Of a DNA stretch of 64,000 bases, positions 35,614-44,467 are shown piece after piece. Each line of letters starts with the position of its first letter. The first letter of the stretch is position 1. The stretch comes from Desulfovibrio desulfuricans (GTDB lineage: Bacteria > Desulfobacterota > Desulfovibrionia > Desulfovibrionales > Desulfovibrionaceae): the NCBI RefSeq assembly GCF_004801255.1, contig NZ_CP036295.1, forward strand, positions 1,996,001-2,060,000, in the 5' to 3' direction. The translations under genes were made by a program, and so were the position numbers. The notes below the pieces were generated by a model. The model ran no database searches. It was not told where the DNA came from and was given only the letters and a program-made list of their open reading frames with translations.

Positions 35614-36663
35614 TTATTTGGCAAAAGACTTCTCAAGAATCGTGCAGTTTTTCGTCATTACCGTCTCATAATAATCAAGCGGGGCGTTGGTCGGCCCGGA
35701 AGCCAGAGGGTCAAGCTGCACGGCGGGCACGCCCGTCTCCGCGGCAAGGGCCCTCACGGGCTTGTCTGAATACTGCGGTTCGCCGATAAGCACAACAGGC
35801 TTTGATTCTTTGGTTTTTTTTACCAGTTCAAGCAGACGGGCCGCAGAGGGCTGGGCTTCTTCGTCTTCCTGAATAACGTCCACGAGGTTCAGCCCGGCAT
35901 CACGCACGAGGTAGGCCATGCCGTCGTGCAGGGCCACCACGTTTTTGTTGGCGGCATTGGCGCCCACAGCTGCCATGCGCTGGGCAAGGGTCTCAAGCCT
36001 GGCGGCATAGGCCTCCGCCGCTTCGGGGCAGTTTTTGGCGGCGACAGGCTCGGCCGCAGCAAGGCCGCGTCCTATGTTGCGAACCATGGCAGCAGCCTGC
36101 AGCGGGCTGGAAAAAATGTGCGGATTCGCGCCGCCATGCTCGTGCCCATGCTCGTGCGCTGCTTCATGCCCCTTGTCGTGCGGCTCATGCCCCTTTGCCG
36201 CCGCTGCGGCATGGTCAGCCTCGTGGGCTTTGTCCGTACCGGCGTGCCCGGCGTCGTGGTCGTCGTCCTGGTCTTCAGCAATGGGGGTGATGCCCGCGCT
36301 GCTGTCAATAACCTTAATCTTGCCAGCCGATGCCAGCGGTTTTTCCAAAAAAGCTTCAAGCCCCAACCCGTTGATAACCACAATGCGGGCCTTCGAAAGC
36401 TTTTGCATGTCCTTGGGCGTCAGGGCGTAGTCGTGCGGGCAGCCGGTCTGGGCCGGTATGAGCAGGTCAACCTGCACATCGGGGCTCGACTGGGCGACGG
36501 CGCGGGTAAGCAGATATACAGGGTAGGTGGTGGCAAGAACGCGCACCTTTGGTTCCGCTGCTGCAGCGCCGGTAACCGCAAACATGGTCGCCAGAAGCGC
36601 GCCTGCCAGCATAAGGCCATATTGTTTGCCCTTGACGGACAATACAGAAAGACATTTGCACAT
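35614..36663 (-). CDS. znuA: Zinc-binding lipoprotein-like solute-binding protein ZnuA
   Basis: A 349-aa cluster A-I binding protein with a Sec signal (MLAGALLATMFAVTGAAAA). The metal-binding frame is present (TGCPHDYALTPKDM, NPHIFSSP, ALHDGMAYL, and Asp/Glu near the C-terminus). Residues about 138-185 are the His/Asp/Glu-rich loop (HDAGHAGTDKAHEADHA and onward) typical of zinc-specific ZnuA. AGGAG precedes ATG 36663. First gene of the znuACB operon on the minus strand. A Zur-type box was not identified with certainty. Confidence 0.93.
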   Translation of the reverse strand: MCKCLSVLSVKGKQYGLMLAGALLATMFAVTGAAAAEPKVRVLATTYPVYLLTRAVAQSSPDVQVDLLIPAQTGCPHDYALTPKDMQKLSKARIVVINGLGLEAFLEKPLASAGKIKVIDSSAGITPIAEDQDDDHDAGHAGTDKAHEADHAAAAAKGHEPHDKGHEAAHEHGHEHGGANPHIFSSPLQAAAMVRNIGRGLAAAEPVAAKNCPEAAEAYAARLETLAQRMAAVGANAANKNVVALHDGMAYLVRDAGLNLVDVIQEDEEAQPSAARLLELVKKTKESKPVVLIGEPQYSDKPVRALAAETGVPAVQLDPLASGPTNAPLDYYETVMTKNCTILEKSFAK

Positions 36664-36754
36664 AGCATTGACTCCTGTTTATGAAGTGCTCTGCTCCAAT
36701 AAGACCCGTCTGTGGGCATGTCAAGGGCGCAAATTTAAGAGCGGCAACAATCTG

Positions 36755-37609
36755 TCAGCGTGCCGGAATCCAGTGTTTAATAAAGCTGCCGTCTTCAATT
36801 TCAAAAAAAGCCTGCATGAGTTCCTCATCAGTATTCATGACGATGGGGCCGCCCCAGGCCACAGGCTCGCGCAGCGGCGCACCCGAAACAAGCACAAAAC
36901 GGCATTGCGCATCGCCGCCCTCAAAGGCGACGGCATCCCCCCCGCCCAGCAGGTAGGCATGACGGGCCAGCACCGGCGTTTTGCCATCCAGCAAAAAGCA
37001 GTCGCCGTCATAGACATAGGCAAACACCGTGTGCGCGGGGTCGGTATCCACCTGCCAGCGCGCGCCCGGTTTGAGGCATACATCAAGAAAGCGCACATCC
37101 ACATAATCGCCCTGCGCAGCGCCCCGCGTATCTTTGTATGAACCCGCCACCACCGCCACCGAGGCGTCTGCCTCCTCCACGCGTACAACCAGGTCCGTGG
37201 TGATGTCGCGGTACTTGGGGTCAACCATCTTGTGCGCTGCGGGCAGGTTGATCCACAGCTGCAGGCCAAGCATGCGCGGCGAGGCCAGCGGCATCTCCTG
37301 ATGCAGAATGCCGCTGCCTGCGGTCATCCACTGACAGCCGCCATCGCGGATGACGCCAGCATTGCCCAGGCTGTCCTTGTGCTCGATGGCGCCGTTGACC
37401 AGATAGGTGAAGGTCTCAATGCCCCGGTGCGGATGGGTGGGAAAGCCCTTGATGTAGTCGTCGGGATTTGTCGAATCAAAGGCGTCAAGCATAAGAAAAG
37501 GGTCAAAGGTCTTGACCGTGGGCGATCCCAGCACGCGCACAAGGCGTACGCCCGCGCCGTCAACTGTCTGCCGTCCGATGACGTCCTGAACTATGGTCCG
37601 TAAACCCAT
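36755..37609 (-). CDS. Pirin-family cupin protein
   Basis: A 284-aa bicupin. The pirin core HPHRGIETFTYLVNGAIEHKDSLG carries the metal-ligand His set, followed by GGCQWMTAGSGILHQE with the remaining His and Glu. Some members are quercetin dioxygenases, others redox-linked regulators; the role here is open. GGGAGGTCCAC before ATG. Lies 90 bp upstream of znuA on the same strand but without obvious functional link. Confidence 0.88.
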   Translation of the reverse strand: MGLRTIVQDVIGRQTVDGAGVRLVRVLGSPTVKTFDPFLMLDAFDSTNPDDYIKGFPTHPHRGIETFTYLVNGAIEHKDSLGNAGVIRDGGCQWMTAGSGILHQEMPLASPRMLGLQLWINLPAAHKMVDPKYRDITTDLVVRVEEADASVAVVAGSYKDTRGAAQGDYVDVRFLDVCLKPGARWQVDTDPAHTVFAYVYDGDCFLLDGKTPVLARHAYLLGGGDAVAFEGGDAQCRFVLVSGAPLREPVAWGGPIVMNTDEELMQAFFEIEDGSFIKHWIPAR

Positions 37610-37740
37610 GTGGACCTCCCGGCAGGCGGTGGCCGCAGCTGACCTGCCCTCGACCGTGCTTGATTTTTTTACCCTGCCCAGTATGGTTGCCGCCTTGGCG
37701 GGCAGGCACTGGCACAGGGCGGCCCTTTTAAGGAGAAAAC

Positions 37741-38475
37741 GTGCAAAAAATACTTTTCAGCCTCATGCTATTTGCGCTCTGTGCGGCGCTGGCCCCTGCG
37801 GCGTTGCGGGCCGCACCCGACGCGCCCCAAGCTGCAAGCCCCCCGCAACAGCAAGAGAACGCCCCGCAAAACCCGCCAGCTGCAAGCGCCCCGCATTCAC
37901 TGCCGCCGCTGCGCCAGCTTGTAACCTCGCCCTTTGGCAACCGGCGCATGCCCGGCTGGCTCAGCAGTCGCGGCGCGGTCATACGCGACCATGCGGGCAT
38001 TGATATCCGCGCCAGAATGGGCTGGCCCGTCACAGCCTTCAAACCCGGCAAGGTAATACGCGCCGGGGACAACGGCCCGCTGGGCATCTCTGTCGACATC
38101 CGGCAGGACGACGGCATGACGGCCCGCTACGGCCATCTGTCAAAAACCCTGGCAAACGCAGGGCAACGTGTTGATGCTGGCGAACCGGTGGGCCTTGTGG
38201 GCTGCACCGGCAGGACCACTGGGGCCCATCTGCATTTTGGCCTGCTGGATGCCGCGGGCAAGGCCGTTGACCCCATGCCGTTTTTGCAGACAGCCGACCA
38301 AGTGTTGCGCCCCGACCCGGCCGACATCCCCCTGGTACTGGAAGCCCAGTCTTGCGGGCCGGTGCTGCGCGGCCCCGATGGCCACCCCACGCGCATGGGT
38401 GATGTGCTGAAAAACCTCGATAATTACACGCCCCCGCCCATTCCATCCTGGAACGAACGCCCCGGCGCGCAGTAA
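37741..38475 (+). CDS. Secreted M23 (LytM) zinc metallopeptidase family protein
   Basis: A 244-aa protein. Sec signal at residues 1-24 (ILFSLMLFALCAALAPAALRA), then a Pro/Gln-rich linker to about residue 55, then the LytM domain: the first metal motif HAGIDI (H-x3-D), RYGHLSKTL and the second motif HLHFG are all present, so it may be an active endopeptidase of peptidoglycan. Starts at a GTG with AAGGAGAAAAC directly before it. Convergent with the small membrane protein gene; stop codons are one base apart. Confidence 0.88.
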   Translation: MQKILFSLMLFALCAALAPAALRAAPDAPQAASPPQQQENAPQNPPAASAPHSLPPLRQLVTSPFGNRRMPGWLSSRGAVIRDHAGIDIRARMGWPVTAFKPGKVIRAGDNGPLGISVDIRQDDGMTARYGHLSKTLANAGQRVDAGEPVGLVGCTGRTTGAHLHFGLLDAAGKAVDPMPFLQTADQVLRPDPADIPLVLEAQSCGPVLRGPDGHPTRMGDVLKNLDNYTPPPIPSWNERPGAQ

Positions 38476-38476
38476 C

Positions 38477-38866
38477 TCAGCCAGCGCTGTGCCGCCGCTT
38501 GCGGGTCTGGCCTGTCTTTTTTTTCGACGCTGGCCACAGGGCCGCTACCAGCACAATCTGCCCGACCACAAGTACGGGGTCACGGTCAAAAAGCCCGGCG
38601 CAAACCACCAGCGCCGCGCCGATCAGGGCGGCTGCGCGACTTGGGCGGTACACGCCCGCAACCTGCAAAACCGCGCCAAACCCCAGCAACGCAGCAAACA
38701 GCAAGGCTGGGAGCGTTTGTCCGGCAAGCTGCAGCGTGACCGGCGGTGCGGACAACACCTCCGCCCGCGCCGCGGCAGCCAGAACAAAAACCGTCAACGT
38801 CGCGCCTATTCCCAGACCAGCGCGCACCACTCGCCGTCGATAACCCGGCGGGGTTTGGGCAGGCAT
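38477..38866 (-). CDS. Small four-TM membrane protein, start uncertain
   Basis: Up to 129 aa with about four hydrophobic helices (ATLTVFVLAAAARA, LLFAALLGFGAVLQVAGV, AAALIGAALVVCAGLF, VLVVGQIVLVAALWPA) and a basic tail KKKTGQTRKRRHSAG. The ATG at 38866 would overlap prmA by 60 bp and lacks a clear ribosome site; GTG codons near 38830 are alternatives. Hydrophobic pattern and tight packing after prmA favour a real gene. No family recognised. Confidence 0.55.
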   Translation of the reverse strand: MPAQTPPGYRRRVVRAGLGIGATLTVFVLAAAARAEVLSAPPVTLQLAGQTLPALLFAALLGFGAVLQVAGVYRPSRAAALIGAALVVCAGLFDRDPVLVVGQIVLVAALWPASKKKTGQTRKRRHSAG

Positions 38867-39654
38867 TGGGCCATGTAGGCTTCTTCAACGCTGTCGGCCT
38901 GGATCTCGAGCAGGCCCGAAAGCACCAGGCACGCACCGGGCTTGCAGGCCCACACAATGCGCGGGGCCAGGTCGATGAGCGGCCGCGCCAGAATGTTTGC
39001 CAGCACCAGATCATAGGTGCGGCCTTCGAGCGCATCAATGCTGCCAAGGCCGACCTCAAACCCGTCGATGCCGTTTATGCCCCGGTTTTCAATGGCATTT
39101 TCCACTGCCAGCATGTCAATGTCGTAGCCCTCGCCGGTCAGGCCGCTCTTGCAGCAGGCAATGCCCAGCACGCCCGAGCCAGTGCCAAGGTCAAGAAAAT
39201 GCTGCCCGGCTTTGACGCGCCCGGCGTCAACCAGATCGCTCAGCACAGTGAGGCACAGGGCCGTGGTGGCATGGTGGCCCGTGCCAAAGGCGCTCTTGGG
39301 CTCGATAATAATTTTTTCCCGTCCAGGAAAATCAGGGCTGTCGGCCAGCCAGGGCGGCAGCACCACAAACCGCTTGCCGCAGGGCACCGGGGTAAAAAAC
39401 TGCCGCCAGGCGGCCAGCCAATCCTGGTTTTCAATGGCGGTCAGCGAGTACTCCGCAGCGGGAATACGGGCCTGCAGGTCGCTTTGCAGGTTGTTGATAA
39501 ATTCGGGGTTTTCGCAATGCACGCGAAAGCGGGTTTCGCCCGTGGGCAGGGTTTCTTCTTCCCAGCCAAAAGGCACGCCCAGAGTCAACAGGCCGGTGGC
39601 GCGGTCAGCGTCTTCTTCGGCCACTACCATTTCCAAACGAAAAATCTGCTTCAT
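38806..39654 (-). CDS. prmA: Ribosomal protein L11 methyltransferase
   Basis: A 282-aa SAM-dependent enzyme that trimethylates L11. The N-terminal substrate domain (about 1-75) is followed by the signature EPKSAFGTGHHATTALCL and the SAM motif FLDLGTGSGVLGIA, then DLVLANILARPLIDLAP (the NxxA/NPP-like motif of PrmA). GAGAGGATT precedes ATG 39654; the frame is open further upstream without a site. Confidence 0.93.
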   Translation of the reverse strand: MKQIFRLEMVVAEEDADRATGLLTLGVPFGWEEETLPTGETRFRVHCENPEFINNLQSDLQARIPAAEYSLTAIENQDWLAAWRQFFTPVPCGKRFVVLPPWLADSPDFPGREKIIIEPKSAFGTGHHATTALCLTVLSDLVDAGRVKAGQHFLDLGTGSGVLGIACCKSGLTGEGYDIDMLAVENAIENRGINGIDGFEVGLGSIDALEGRTYDLVLANILARPLIDLAPRIVWACKPGACLVLSGLLEIQADSVEEAYMAQCLPKPRRVIDGEWCALVWE

Positions 39655-39865
39655 AATCCTCTCGCTCAGTGTTTGCGGCGGGGCCACTGGCACACCTGCC
39701 GACCTAGCCACAATGCCAGACTTCCCTTGCCGGGTCGAGTCCCTTACGGCAACAAGAAAAGCCGCGCAAAACATACTTAATTGATAAGGATTGCCATGCC
39801 GCGCAAATGCGGGTATGGTGCATGACTTATCAATGCCTTTGTATTCCCCATTGCAAGGAACATCC

Positions 39866-40642
39866 ATGTCTGATCCTCAGTGTCCGCCCCAGGCCTCACA
39901 GGAATCCGGGCCGCAGATTTCTGCGGTGCACGCCGCAGAGCTTGCAAGCCTGCTTGACCGCATCCGCACCGATTTTGAGGTGGAGTTTGAACCGCTGCAC
40001 GTGGACGAAAACCCCCTGCAGGTGCTCTCCATACAGAACATGAGCGCGCATCTGGACAAGCTGCTGCAGCGCAAGGCCATACATGATCCGCTCAAGGATC
40101 TGCCCCTGTGGGCAAAGCTGTGGCCCGGCTCGTTTGTTTTGGGCCGCCTGCTGCGCAAGTACGAGCCGCAGGGCAAAAGCCTGCTTGAGCTTGGCGCGGG
40201 CTGCGGCGCGCTCAGCCTTGTGGCCGCGCGCTACGGGTTTGCGCGGGTGGTGTTGAGCGACGTGGTGGAGCAGGCCCTGCGCTTTGCACGGGCCAACGTG
40301 CTGCGCAACGGTCTGGGCGACCAGATCGAGGTCACCCACGTGGATGTGACCGCGCCGGGGCGCGACCCCCGTTTTGCGGGCGGCTTTGACATCATCGCCG
40401 CCTCCGAGATTCTCTACCTCGACGACCTGCACCGGCCCCTGGTCAAGTTTGTGGACCGCCACCTGGCCCCCGGCGGCAAGGCCTTTTTCTGCACCGACGT
40501 GGCCCGCGCCAAGCCCCATTTTGGCAAGCTCGCGGCCAAGACCTTCAAGATTACCGAAGGTCGCATCGGCGTTAAATCACAGGACGAAAACGGCGAGGAA
40601 CAGCGCCGCCTGTACAGCATTTTGATTTTGGAGCGGCCATGA
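39866..40642 (+). CDS. SAM-dependent methyltransferase (METTL21-like/nicotinamide-type)
   Basis: A 258-aa class I methyltransferase. SAM motif LLELGAGCGALSLVAA, acidic loop LSDVVEQAL, and post-motif DIIAASEILYLDDLHRPL, a pattern of the METTL21-type protein-lysine methyltransferases (short N-terminal strand and the PLWAKLWPGSFVLGR segment, a WPG/WP motif). CAAGGAACATCC precedes ATG. It overlaps the YcaO-TPR gene by ATGA, so the two are coupled and probably act together. The target is unknown. Confidence 0.85.
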   Translation: MSDPQCPPQASQESGPQISAVHAAELASLLDRIRTDFEVEFEPLHVDENPLQVLSIQNMSAHLDKLLQRKAIHDPLKDLPLWAKLWPGSFVLGRLLRKYEPQGKSLLELGAGCGALSLVAARYGFARVVLSDVVEQALRFARANVLRNGLGDQIEVTHVDVTAPGRDPRFAGGFDIIAASEILYLDDLHRPLVKFVDRHLAPGGKAFFCTDVARAKPHFGKLAAKTFKITEGRIGVKSQDENGEEQRRLYSILILERP

Positions 40643-42378
40643 ACGAGCAGTTGCCCCGCATAACCCTTGCCCCCTGCCCCAAGGGCTACACACGCGACCT
40701 CGACAAGACCATGACCCCCGCGCAAACCATTGCGCGCGTGCGCGAGCGGCTTGATTCGTCGCGGCTTGATATTTTGTCCAAAACACGCCGCGTAGATGTG
40801 GGGCGGCTGGGCATACCGGTTTTTTTGAGCGTATGCGGGGCTGATGCCCGGCGCATCATGCCCACCCGCAAGCAGATGGGCAAAGGCTCCTCTGCCGAAC
40901 AGGCCGAGGCCTCGGCGCTCATGGAACTGATGGAACGCTTTGCCTTTTTCAGTTTTTGGGAGCAGCGCCCCCACATGGTCAGCGCCACATGGAGCGAGGC
41001 CGAGGCCCGCTTTGGCAGCGACCTGCTGCCCCTCGAGGCCATGCTGCGCTCGGTGGACGACAACCTGTCGCCGCAAAACGCGCGGCGCGTGCTTGACCTG
41101 ACAAGCTGGCAGTTTTACCCCGCCACCCGTCTGCTCGACGGCAAGACCGTGTGGCTGCCGCTCGACTGGTTCAAACTGCTGGGTGAATTTAACGGAACCT
41201 CTGCAGGCAACAGCCGCGAGGAATCGCTGCTGCAGGGTCTGAGCGAACTCATCGAGCGCCACGTCTGCTGCCGCGTTGACCGCAACCAGCCCACCACGCC
41301 CACCATCGACCCGGCATCCTGCTCGTCCGACCCGGTGCTGGCCGGGCTGCTTGCCGCCTTTGAGCGCGAGGGCGTGCGCATGGTGCTCAAGGACTTTTCG
41401 CAGGGCATGCCCCTGCCCACGGTCGCCGCCGTGGCCTGGGATCCCAAGACGTTTCCCCATTCGTCTGAAATCGTCTATACGGCGGGCACTGCGGCCTCAC
41501 CGGCCAAGGCGGCCATCCGCGCCGTCACCGAGGTGGCGCAGCTGGCCGGCGATTTTTGCACCCGCGCCTGCTACGAGGCCTCCGGCCTTTCCAAGTACAC
41601 GGAGCTCGCGCAGATCGACTGGCTTATCGAAGGTCCCACCGTTGCGCTCTCAAGCCTGCCCTCGGTTGAAAACGCGGATATTTGCGAAGAGCTGCTCACC
41701 GCCCTGCGCGGCCTTGCCCCGTTGGAACTCTACGCGGTTGAGACCACGCACCCGCGCCTGGGCATACCCACGCACTACAGTATTGTGCCCGGTCTGCAGT
41801 TTCGCGAGCGCGACCGCAACCAGAGCCTGGGGCTCTTTGTGGGCCGCAAACTGGTGGAAGAAGCAGACGCGCAAACAGTGCTGCACGGCTTGAAAGTGCT
41901 TGCGGACTGCTACCCCGACGCGCACTTTTTGCCATTTTTTGAAGGCATGCTGGCCTTGCGGGCAGAAGATTTCGACACGGCGCGCAGCGCCTTTGCCGCT
42001 GCGGTTCCCCTGCAACCCGATGCGGATTCCAAGGCGCTGGCCGCCTTTTATCTTGGCTATACCGACACGCTGCAGTGCCGCTGGCAGGAGGCCCTGCCCG
42101 CACTGGCCGCCGCAGCCGGGCTGTGCCCCGACATGAAGGAATACGGCAATCTGCTCGGCGTGGCCCACTTCAAGACGGGCGACTACGCCAAGGCCGCCGA
42201 GGCCTTCAGGGCGGTGCTGCGTGTGGACAAGGGCTCGGCCATGGATCTGGCCAACCTTGGTCTGTGCGAAAAATTCATGGGCAATGCCGAGCAGGCGCGC
42301 GAATACCTGAGCGCCGCGCTGGAGCTGGACGCAAGCCTGGACTTTGCCCGCACTCATCTGGCCGAGCTGGGAGATTAG
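40639..42378 (+). CDS. YcaO-domain protein with C-terminal TPR repeats
   Basis: A 579-aa protein. Residues about 60-400 are a YcaO ATP-binding fold: SALMELMERFAFF (the Sx3Ex2ER motif), QGLSELIERHV (Ex3ER motif) and RAVTEVAQ (ExxQ). YcaO enzymes use ATP to activate peptide-backbone amides (azoline or thioamide formation). The last 160 residues are about four TPR units (AFYLGYTDTLQCRWQEALPA, YGNLLGVAHFKTGDYAKAAEAF). Coupled to the methyltransferase gene upstream. No precursor peptide or TfuA partner was seen. Confidence 0.87.
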   Translation: MNEQLPRITLAPCPKGYTRDLDKTMTPAQTIARVRERLDSSRLDILSKTRRVDVGRLGIPVFLSVCGADARRIMPTRKQMGKGSSAEQAEASALMELMERFAFFSFWEQRPHMVSATWSEAEARFGSDLLPLEAMLRSVDDNLSPQNARRVLDLTSWQFYPATRLLDGKTVWLPLDWFKLLGEFNGTSAGNSREESLLQGLSELIERHVCCRVDRNQPTTPTIDPASCSSDPVLAGLLAAFEREGVRMVLKDFSQGMPLPTVAAVAWDPKTFPHSSEIVYTAGTAASPAKAAIRAVTEVAQLAGDFCTRACYEASGLSKYTELAQIDWLIEGPTVALSSLPSVENADICEELLTALRGLAPLELYAVETTHPRLGIPTHYSIVPGLQFRERDRNQSLGLFVGRKLVEEADAQTVLHGLKVLADCYPDAHFLPFFEGMLALRAEDFDTARSAFAAAVPLQPDADSKALAAFYLGYTDTLQCRWQEALPALAAAAGLCPDMKEYGNLLGVAHFKTGDYAKAAEAFRAVLRVDKGSAMDLANLGLCEKFMGNAEQAREYLSAALELDASLDFARTHLAELGD

Positions 42379-42492
42379 GCAGGGCATCCGCCCCTCCCGC
42401 ATGGGGCAGGGCGCATACCGGGCCCTGGGCTAAGGTTGGCGGCCTGCAAGGCATGGCTGCCGCGCCCCGTTTTTGCGCACCAAATGCATCCG

Positions 42493-42549
42493 CGCCGGAA
42501 TTTTGATGCTCGCGTACACACGTACAGCGCATTCAAATTCCGGCGTTTT
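42493..42549 (+). terminator. Long-stem terminator after the YcaO gene
   Basis: CGCCGGAATTT (42493-42503) pairs with AAATTCCGGCG (42535-42545) across a loop that itself contains GTAC/GTAC and GATGC/GCATT pairings, followed by TTTTATT. It sits 115 bp after the YcaO stop. Remaining 42379-42734 has no gene. Confidence 0.7.
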
Positions 42550-42670
42550 ATTGTGCCGCGTAAAGCGCGCCACGACCCACTCAAGCAACACAAATCTGCA
42601 ATTATTGAATAAATACAAATTTTGCTTCAGCATGGCTCTGCGGTTATACTTATGGACGGCCAGAAAAAAA

Positions 42671-42717
42671 TGACGCTCACCCCGCATGGGGAACGTCAGG
42701 GGCGGCAACGCTCCGCC
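42671..42717 (+). promoter_or_regulatory. Paired leader hairpins before queE
   Basis: TGACG-N18-CGTCA (42671-42698, with an inner CCCC-GCAT-GGGG stem) is followed by GGCGG-N7-CCGCC (42701-42717) and then a purine-rich GAAAGGGGAG just before the queE start. Two tandem hairpins ending at a ribosome site look like a regulatory leader. I could not match it to a known preQ1 riboswitch class. Confidence 0.4.
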
Positions 42718-42734
42718 GAAAGGGGAGAAATGTA

Positions 42735-43373
42735 GTGAGCTTTGCAGTCAAAGAGATTTTTTATACGTTGCAAGGGGAAGGCTTTCACGCTGGCCGCCCT
42801 GCCGTATTTTGCCGTTTTTCCGGTTGCAACCTGTGGTCGGGGCGGGAGGAAGACCGCCAATTTGCCAAATGCCGGTTTTGCGATACAGACTTTGTCGGGG
42901 CTGACGCATCGGGCGGAACATTTGAAAACGCCTCGCAGCTGGCCCGTGTGATCTGTTCCTTTTTTCCCAGTTTTACGCATGCGGGCTATCGGCCTTACGT
43001 GATCCTTACAGGCGGGGAGCCAGCCCTGCAGGTTACGGACGAGCTGGTGCGGGAGCTGACCCGCCACGGCGCGCAAGTTGGTATGGAAACCAATGGCACG
43101 CTGGCGCTGCCTGACGGGCTGGACTGGGTCACCGTCAGCCCCAAGGCCGGGACCAAACTGGTTGTTGCCTCCGGCAACGAGCTAAAGCTTGTCTGGCCGC
43201 AAGAGGGCATCGCGTTGCAGGACTTCGAGCAGCTTGACTTCGACCATTTTTTTCTGCAGCCGTGCGACGATGCCGGTCAAATGCAGGCAACACAAGACGC
43301 TGTCAGAATCTGCCTTGACCGCCCCATGTGGAAGCTCAGCCTTCAGACGCATAAGTTTATTGGAATTCGGTAG
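42735..43373 (+). CDS. queE: 7-carboxy-7-deazaguanine synthase (radical SAM)
   Basis: A 212-aa radical SAM enzyme of preQ0/queuosine synthesis converting CPH4 to CDG. The cluster motif is the QueE-type C-x14-C-x2-C (CNLW...KCRFC, not the usual Cx3Cx2C), followed by ILTGGEP and METNGTLALP. The N-terminus KEIFYTLQGEGFHAGRPAVF is the family start. Initiates with GTG at 42735 after AAAGGGGAGAAATGTA. queD follows by 8 bp; together they make two successive steps of the pathway. Confidence 0.93.
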   Translation: MSFAVKEIFYTLQGEGFHAGRPAVFCRFSGCNLWSGREEDRQFAKCRFCDTDFVGADASGGTFENASQLARVICSFFPSFTHAGYRPYVILTGGEPALQVTDELVRELTRHGAQVGMETNGTLALPDGLDWVTVSPKAGTKLVVASGNELKLVWPQEGIALQDFEQLDFDHFFLQPCDDAGQMQATQDAVRICLDRPMWKLSLQTHKFIGIR

Positions 43374-43381
43374 GAGACAAT

Positions 43382-43738
43382 ATGGATATTTTCGTTTCTA
43401 TGACGTTTGACGCTGCGCACCGGTTACCCAAGGTTCCGGCAGGGCACAAATGCGGCAATTTGCATGGGCATACTTTTGCTGTTGAGGTGTATGTTCAGGG
43501 CGATGTGTCCGAGTCCAACGGATGGGTCGTGGATTTTGGCGACATCAAGGCGATTGCCAAGCCGTACATTGATCAGCTGGACCATACGTATCTGAATGAC
43601 ATTGAGGGGCTTGAAAATCCGACCAGCGAAAATATCGCTATCTGGATTTGGGGCAAGCTTGAGTCCCAGATCAGGGGTCTTTCAAAAATAGTGGTCAAGG
43701 AAAGCCCCACGTCTGGCGCTGTGTACACCGGCAGGTAA
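43382..43738 (+). CDS. queD: 6-carboxytetrahydropterin synthase
   Basis: A 118-aa PTPS/QueD-family enzyme making CPH4 from dihydroneopterin triphosphate. Zinc ligands are in FDAAHRLP and NLHGH; catalytic Cys in HKCGNLHGHTF; other marks VVDFGDIK, LDHTYLND and PTSENIAIWIW. GGTAGGAGACAAT precedes the ATG. The gene order queE-queD suggests a small queuosine-precursor operon; queC and folE are not in the window. Confidence 0.95.
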   Translation: MDIFVSMTFDAAHRLPKVPAGHKCGNLHGHTFAVEVYVQGDVSESNGWVVDFGDIKAIAKPYIDQLDHTYLNDIEGLENPTSENIAIWIWGKLESQIRGLSKIVVKESPTSGAVYTGR

Positions 43739-43800
43739 CGGAAAATACAGACAAAATTTAAGGGATGCGGTGCAGAGCCTGTCAGGCTGATTTACGCAAA

Positions 43801-43840
43801 CCCGGCTTTTACGGCCTGGAGGCATGATCGCCGGGCTTTT
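43801..43840 (+). terminator. Terminator of queE-queD
   Basis: CCCGGC (43801-43806) and GCCGGG (43830-43835) form the stem, ending in CTTTT; 62 bp after the queD stop. From 43841 to 44467 no gene is supported: short open frames lack ribosome sites, and the stretch is AT-rich with scattered short repeats. Confidence 0.55.
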
Positions 43841-44324
43841 GTTGCTCGCATACTCGAGCGTCCTACGCGCAAAATTCCGGCGATTCCTTTTAAGACCACC
43901 AACAGCGTATGCGGCGTCTGGTTAAAGCGGAATCAGAGTCGAAGCGGAAGCGTATTCTGGCATTTACGCGGCGCGTAGGGAAATCGCCTGAGTGAGCGCA
44001 GCGAGGGAAGGAAGCCCCGCAGCAAAAGACGCGTTGCCCTCGCACCTGGCGAAAATGGAAAGGCCCTCTGAGGGGTGCAGACCATTTCAATGATCGGGGT
44101 TTTTTGCGTGTGGGGAATAAACTTTGAAAGAGGAATAAAAATGGTTCTCACCAAAGATGGGGCATAGCGTCCCCGGCCTGAAACTAGCAGCCCCACATGT
44201 TCCTGCCTTTCCAGCCCACTAAATATATAAAAATCATAATGATGCGTCGGCAGTGCTCTTGTTCGGCCTCAAGCTTAGGGAATGAGAGTTGGCATTGGTT
44301 GAAGATGCGCGCTCAATAGGAGAT

Positions 44325-44356
44325 AGCCCCCGGTCAGCATGCGATGACCGGGGGCT
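44325..44356. other. Isolated perfect 12-bp stem-loop
   Basis: AGCCCCCGGTCA (44325-44336) pairs perfectly with TGACCGGGGGCT (44345-44356) around an 8-base loop GCATGCGA. No T tract on either strand. It lies about 110 bp downstream of the minus-strand frameshifted gene, so it may be a 3' RNA-end structure. Confidence 0.5.
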
Positions 44357-44467
44357 GCGCTATGGCTTGTAAATTATGTAAAAATGAATATCTTCATTGC
44401 CATGCATAAGCCGTAACGTACGTTTATACAAGAGATTTAGCCTATTGCCGTCACCGGTGTTTTTTGT

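Noticed and set aside
36121-36230. Repeated GCATGCTCGTGC-like DNA in znuA considered as a CRISPR or VNTR
   Set aside because: It is simply the coding sequence of the His/Asp-rich loop.
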